Origin: Pseudoalteromonas sp. BSi20652
Lineage (GTDB): Bacteria > Pseudomonadota > Gammaproteobacteria > Enterobacterales > Alteromonadaceae
Length of the DNA stretch: 57,164 bases
Direction: 5' to 3'
NCBI RefSeq assembly: GCF_000239855.1
Contig: NZ_BADT01000161.1
Coordinates: 1 to 57,164, forward strand
Positions 54,197-57,164 of the stretch are shown one piece after another. A program made the translations under genes and the position numbers. The notes beneath the pieces were generated by a model. The model saw only the letters and a program-made list of their open reading frames with translations. It did no database searches and was not told where the DNA came from. Position 1 is the first letter of the stretch, and each line of letters begins with the position of its first letter.

Positions 54197-54227
54197 AACC
54201 TAGCTTGGCAGTATAGCAAGCTAGGTT
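54197..54227 (-). terminator. Possible terminator after the PbgA-like gene
   Basis: A perfect 11-bp inverted repeat (AACCTAGCTTG / CAAGCTAGGTT) with a 9-nt loop, 12 nt after the stop codon of the PbgA-like gene, followed on the minus strand by ATAGTTTT. The T tract is weak. Confidence 0.55.
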
Positions 54228-54238
54228 AGGTATAATGG

Positions 54239-55732
54239 TTACTGAATAAACGTTTTTAATTTTTTAATGCTTTGTACTAAAAACGGAATATCTAGCCCTT
54301 GTTGAATAGAAAAACCTTCAGCTGCAGATATATTTTTAAAGTTACCGTCTGAATCTATAAGTGTAATACGGTCTTTTTTGTAAGCTATAACCACTCCTTG
54401 TGAGTAGTTAACGCCTATGTCGTCTTTTTTCTTGTATAGATTAACGCCCAGCATTGTTTGATTAGCTATTGATTTACAATTTAGATACTGACCAACACTT
54501 GTCGCAATTAAGTCACTTGGTTGGATTAATCCATCCACTTTCGAAATTCGCTCGTCAGAACTATATAAGGTAGAAGTGCTTACAACTTCTTGGTTTTCAC
54601 TTGCCAAGCTAAATGCAAAAAGTTTTGCGCCATCACGTGGTATTGTAACCTCAGCACTTTTAATTACTCTAATAGCGCTATTTGTATGTGCTTGATCGTT
54701 AACAAAGCTTAGTTCGTCTATCCCTGATATTTCTATACTACGGCGTTGGCTTTGCCATGCAGGTAACGTTTTATCTTTTATAATTGTAGCTTTATAAAAG
54801 GCGGGTAAACCATACACTAGACTAAATAGCATATCGCTATGATGAGTTGGCTGTAAAAACTGTTCGGTTTGATATAGGTTTTTATTTTCAGTTACAAATT
54901 TTGCTAGTAGTTCATCTGTATCAAATACGAATATGTCTACCTTAGCTTGAGTAAAGTCCTCACATTTTTGCAGTGGTGCTGGCATTTGATAATTTATATT
55001 TTGATTATTAATTTTAACGTTATGTGCTTGATTATACGTTTCTATATCAAGCAAATCGTTTTTAGCTAATAAACTCTTAGCCGTTGTAGGGTACGAAAGC
55101 GGTAAAACATTATCTTGCTTAGTTACATCAAATTCTAAGTTTGCATCAGCCCAAATATGAATACTGTGACTTAGTGCAAAACAAACGACTAAAAATGAAA
55201 TTGCGTATCGCGTAAACTTAAATTGCTTTAGCTGCTCTAAACGTTGCCATGTAAAGTTACTAACAATTAACTGAAAACCCAATATAAGTAAAACAATGCC
55301 ACCTGCAAGTATTGTTGTCAGAGCCGGTGAGCTGGTTAAACGATGCCATAAAAGTGATAAAATTTCGGGTAAAGCAGAAGTACTTAAATGATACCCTAAA
55401 TTAAAATACACGTAAGCATCAAGTGTAAGTAATGAAGCCCCAAAGGTCGCTATTACTGCAGCCATACCCCGAATATGTCGAGGATAGGGGAAAACTAAAC
55501 TAAGCGGAAATACCGTCAGCACAAACGCTAAAAAGGCAATAAAGCTAGTATGGCTAAGCCATGTCACTAGCATGTAAATAATACCCATAAGGCTTGTTGG
55601 AGGCGAGTCTGCAAATAAATAGCTCAGGCTAATAAATAACGCCAAGCAAATGTTGGCAAAGGTAAACCAGTGCCCCCAAGTTAACAACTGACTCGCTTTT
55701 GATGAAAATTCATTGTGCTGCGATAAATTCAT
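54239..55732 (-). CDS. DUF3413 / PbgA(YejM)-like inner-membrane protein, short periplasmic domain
   Basis: Membrane protein of 497 aa. The first about 190 residues carry five transmembrane helices typical of the DUF3413 part of PbgA/YejM (LLTWGHWFTFANICLALFIS, FPYPRHIRG, LDAYVYFNLGYHLS). The linker ADANLEFDVTKQDNVLPLSY and PTTAKSLLAKNDLLD also follows PbgA, which senses lipopolysaccharide level and cardiolipin in enterics. The periplasmic part is shorter than usual (PbgA is about 590 aa) and keeps only the start of the sulfatase-like fold (KVDIFVFDTDELL, HSDMLFSLVYGLPAFY). It lies 5 nt after yejL and is therefore in an operon with it, as in E. coli. Confidence 0.8.
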   Translation of the reverse strand: MNLSQHNEFSSKASQLLTWGHWFTFANICLALFISLSYLFADSPPTSLMGIIYMLVTWLSHTSFIAFLAFVLTVFPLSLVFPYPRHIRGMAAVIATFGASLLTLDAYVYFNLGYHLSTSALPEILSLLWHRLTSSPALTTILAGGIVLLILGFQLIVSNFTWQRLEQLKQFKFTRYAISFLVVCFALSHSIHIWADANLEFDVTKQDNVLPLSYPTTAKSLLAKNDLLDIETYNQAHNVKINNQNINYQMPAPLQKCEDFTQAKVDIFVFDTDELLAKFVTENKNLYQTEQFLQPTHHSDMLFSLVYGLPAFYKATIIKDKTLPAWQSQRRSIEISGIDELSFVNDQAHTNSAIRVIKSAEVTIPRDGAKLFAFSLASENQEVVSTSTLYSSDERISKVDGLIQPSDLIATSVGQYLNCKSIANQTMLGVNLYKKKDDIGVNYSQGVVIAYKKDRITLIDSDGNFKNISAAEGFSIQQGLDIPFLVQSIKKLKTFIQ

Positions 55733-55737
55733 AAATA

Positions 55738-55950
55738 TTATTTAACCGACTGAGCAAGAGCTTTTGCAAAGTTCTCAGTTACAGCTTGTCTTTTCCCTGT
55801 TGGTACATGCTCTTTTAAGATATGCGTGATAGAATTTCCCAAACACATAAGACTTAGATCAACCGGCGCATTGTGTTTAGTTAACACATCAATAAGCTGA
55901 TCGACGATTTGTTCTACTTCTTCATTAGAATATTTTGATAAGATTGGCAT
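55738..55950 (-). CDS. yejL: YejL family (DUF1414) protein
   Basis: Small cytoplasmic protein of 70 aa: MPILSKYSNEEVEQIVDQLI, then LTKHNAPVDLSLMCLGNSIT. This aligns by eye with E. coli YejL (MPQISRYSDEQVEQLL..., KAPTDLSLMVLGN). The frame is open 23 codons further upstream, but the extension would overlap the divergent yejK start and is absent from YejL, so the ATG at 55950 is chosen although its ribosome site is weak. Function unknown. It precedes the PbgA-like gene and is divergent from yejK. Confidence 0.88.
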   Translation of the reverse strand: MPILSKYSNEEVEQIVDQLIDVLTKHNAPVDLSLMCLGNSITHILKEHVPTGKRQAVTENFAKALAQSVK

Positions 55951-56012
55951 CAGTTGGTTCAATAAAATAGATATATTCCCATATTTTAACACTAGAGGCG
56001 TGAAAAACAAAG

Positions 56013-57029
56013 ATGACAACAGACGTTAAAAAATTAGTCGTTCATTATGTAGACAAAAAAGACGACGATACGCAAATTCATCTTCGAAATGATGAAATGA
56101 TCATCAACGACAAAGTGGCTGTGTTCATCGAACAATTACATCATGCATACAATGGCAAACCTGGTAAAGGTTATTGCGCCTTCAGTGGTGACAAAAACAG
56201 TGTAGTTGCATCCGCAATGCAAAGCTACCGTAATAATGAGCTTGGTTTTTGGCACATGACCGAGCAAGCCTCCACGGTTTTAAAAGAAGAGCTAGATAAG
56301 TATGCGTTTAATGAAACCGGATACTTAGTTTTTTGTCATTATCAGTATGTGGCGACAGACTACATGCTTATTGCGATGATAAATATTAAAGAGCATTATT
56401 CAATCACGTCTGAGCTCGATTTAGCGGCTTCTCGCCACCTTGATATATCTCGCATGCAACTCGCTGCTCGAATCGATTTAACCGCGTGGGATACACAAGC
56501 TGAAGATAATCGTTATATTTCATTTATTAAAGGGCGTGCAGGGCGCAAAGTTGCAGATTTTTTCTTAGACTTTTTAGGCTGTGAAGAGGGTATTGATTCA
56601 AAGCAGCAAAGCCAAGTAATGCTTAGCGCAGTTGAGGATTATTTATCAGAGCAACAGTTTGATAAATCAGAAAAAGACGACTTACGTAAACAAGTATTTG
56701 ATTACTGTAATGACTGTGTAACGACCGGTGAAGACGCAAGTGTAAGCGAGCTTTCTGCTACGCTTACAAAAGGCGACGACAGCCCGTTTGATAGTTTTTG
56801 TAAAGAGCAAAGCTACGATTTAGAGGAAACCTTCCCCGTTGATAAAAAAACAGTAACCAGTATGGTTAAGTTTTCGGGCCTTGGTGGTGGTGTAAGTGTG
56901 AGCTTTGAGCGTAAGCATTTAGGTGAGCGTGTTACCTATAACGAAGCAACCGATACACTAGTGATTAAAGGTATTCCGCCAAACTTAAAAGATCAGTTAC
57001 AACGTTTTATGGAAAATGAAAGCGAGTAA
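56013..57029 (+). CDS. yejK: Nucleoid-associated protein YejK (NdpA)
   Basis: Protein of 338 aa of the 37-kDa nucleoid-associated family. Features shared with E. coli YejK include GYLVFCHYQYVATDYML, AARIDLTAWDTQAEDNRYIS, FIKGRAGRKVADFFLDFLGC, SYDLEETFPVDKKT and the C-terminal ATDTLVIKGIPPNLKDQLQR. It probably binds DNA nonspecifically; its physiological role is unclear. The ATG has no nearby strong ribosome site, but the N-terminus corresponds to the family. It is divergent from yejL, as in E. coli. Confidence 0.95.
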   Translation: MTTDVKKLVVHYVDKKDDDTQIHLRNDEMIINDKVAVFIEQLHHAYNGKPGKGYCAFSGDKNSVVASAMQSYRNNELGFWHMTEQASTVLKEELDKYAFNETGYLVFCHYQYVATDYMLIAMINIKEHYSITSELDLAASRHLDISRMQLAARIDLTAWDTQAEDNRYISFIKGRAGRKVADFFLDFLGCEEGIDSKQQSQVMLSAVEDYLSEQQFDKSEKDDLRKQVFDYCNDCVTTGEDASVSELSATLTKGDDSPFDSFCKEQSYDLEETFPVDKKTVTSMVKFSGLGGGVSVSFERKHLGERVTYNEATDTLVIKGIPPNLKDQLQRFMENESE

Positions 57030-57058
57030 ACTCATTTGAGCTAGTTGAAAGTTCATTT

Positions 57059-57088
57059 AAGAGCGCGATATTTATATCGCGCTCTTTT
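57059..57088 (+). terminator. Rho-independent terminator after yejK
   Basis: A perfect 12-bp stem (AAGAGCGCGATA / TATCGCGCTCTT) with a TTTA loop and a short T tail, 30 nt after the yejK stop. The remaining 76 nt of the window show no gene. Confidence 0.88.
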
Positions 57089-57164
57089 GTACCGGTATCG
57101 AAATTCATTGAATCTGAACAAAACCACTTAAAGATCTATTGCACAAAGAGAAATGAAAGAGGAG

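Noticed and set aside
1-57164. Mobile or defence island
   Set aside because: No integrase, transposase, restriction-modification, toxin-antitoxin or phage genes are recognisable, and most genes sit in conserved gammaproteobacterial neighbourhoods.

Overview
The window looks like chromosome of a marine gammaproteobacterium of the Alteromonadales, most likely Pseudoalteromonas. The reasons are the low GC content, several TonB-dependent receptors, cbb3 oxidase genes next to fnr-uspE-ttcA, an unlinked aceK, an agmatine-to-putrescine gene pair and the yejK/yejL/PbgA-type cluster. I see no prophage, insertion sequence, CRISPR array or integron. This genus assignment is inference from gene content, not from a search.

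Layout. 1-67: the 3' end of a tRNA gene and its terminator. 144-4011: a CHASE-PAS hybrid histidine kinase, a decayed outer-membrane porin relic and a DUF2750 protein. 4236-7800: an Old Yellow Enzyme family reductase behind a palindromic operator candidate, then a TonB-dependent receptor. 7951-17103: the recC-recB-recD operon plus one small unknown gene. 17355-18680: a soluble double-PAS chemotaxis transducer. 18781-28881 (minus strand): ccoNOQP, ccoH, ccoI, ccoS (55 aa, easily missed), a TauE/SafE-like membrane protein, fnr, uspE and ttcA. This is a microaerobic respiration module with its copper maturation genes and the oxygen sensor that commonly controls such genes. 29209-34223: a small lipoprotein, an 8-bp tandem repeat, a frameshifted TonB-dependent receptor and an unknown membrane protein preceded by a short leader ORF. 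34348-38935: a small lipoprotein, csiV and mfd. 39007-40952: aguB-aguA. 41010-44768: a PilZ-like protein, a HAD dehalogenase and peroxiredoxin pair with a divergent LysR regulator, and a DUF2937 protein. 44866-49563: a FecI-type sigma factor, FecR anti-sigma factor and FecA-type receptor forming a cell-surface signalling system. 49627-54137: an orphan ExbD, a DUF2383 protein, a LysR regulator, a frameshifted aceK and a DUF4124-like protein. 54239-57029: a shortened PbgA/YejM-like protein, yejL and yejK.

Most unusual observations. (i) Three otherwise intact genes (TonB-dependent receptor near 32318, ECF sigma factor near 45257, aceK near 53277), and probably a small lipoprotein near 29259, are each broken by a one-base length change in an A/T homopolymer. 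Base-calling errors are the simplest explanation. The sigma-factor site, however, is an in-frame A_AAA_AAG, the dnaX-type slippery heptamer, in exactly the register where a -1 shift restores region 4. (ii) The FecA-type receptor carries a second complete signal peptide between its signalling (STN) domain and its plug, with its own ATG and a possible ribosome binding site. This suggests two forms, one able to signal and one transport-only. (iii) A decayed porin can be recognised in apparently empty DNA at 3083-3370. I found no clear undescribed multi-gene defence or mobile system.
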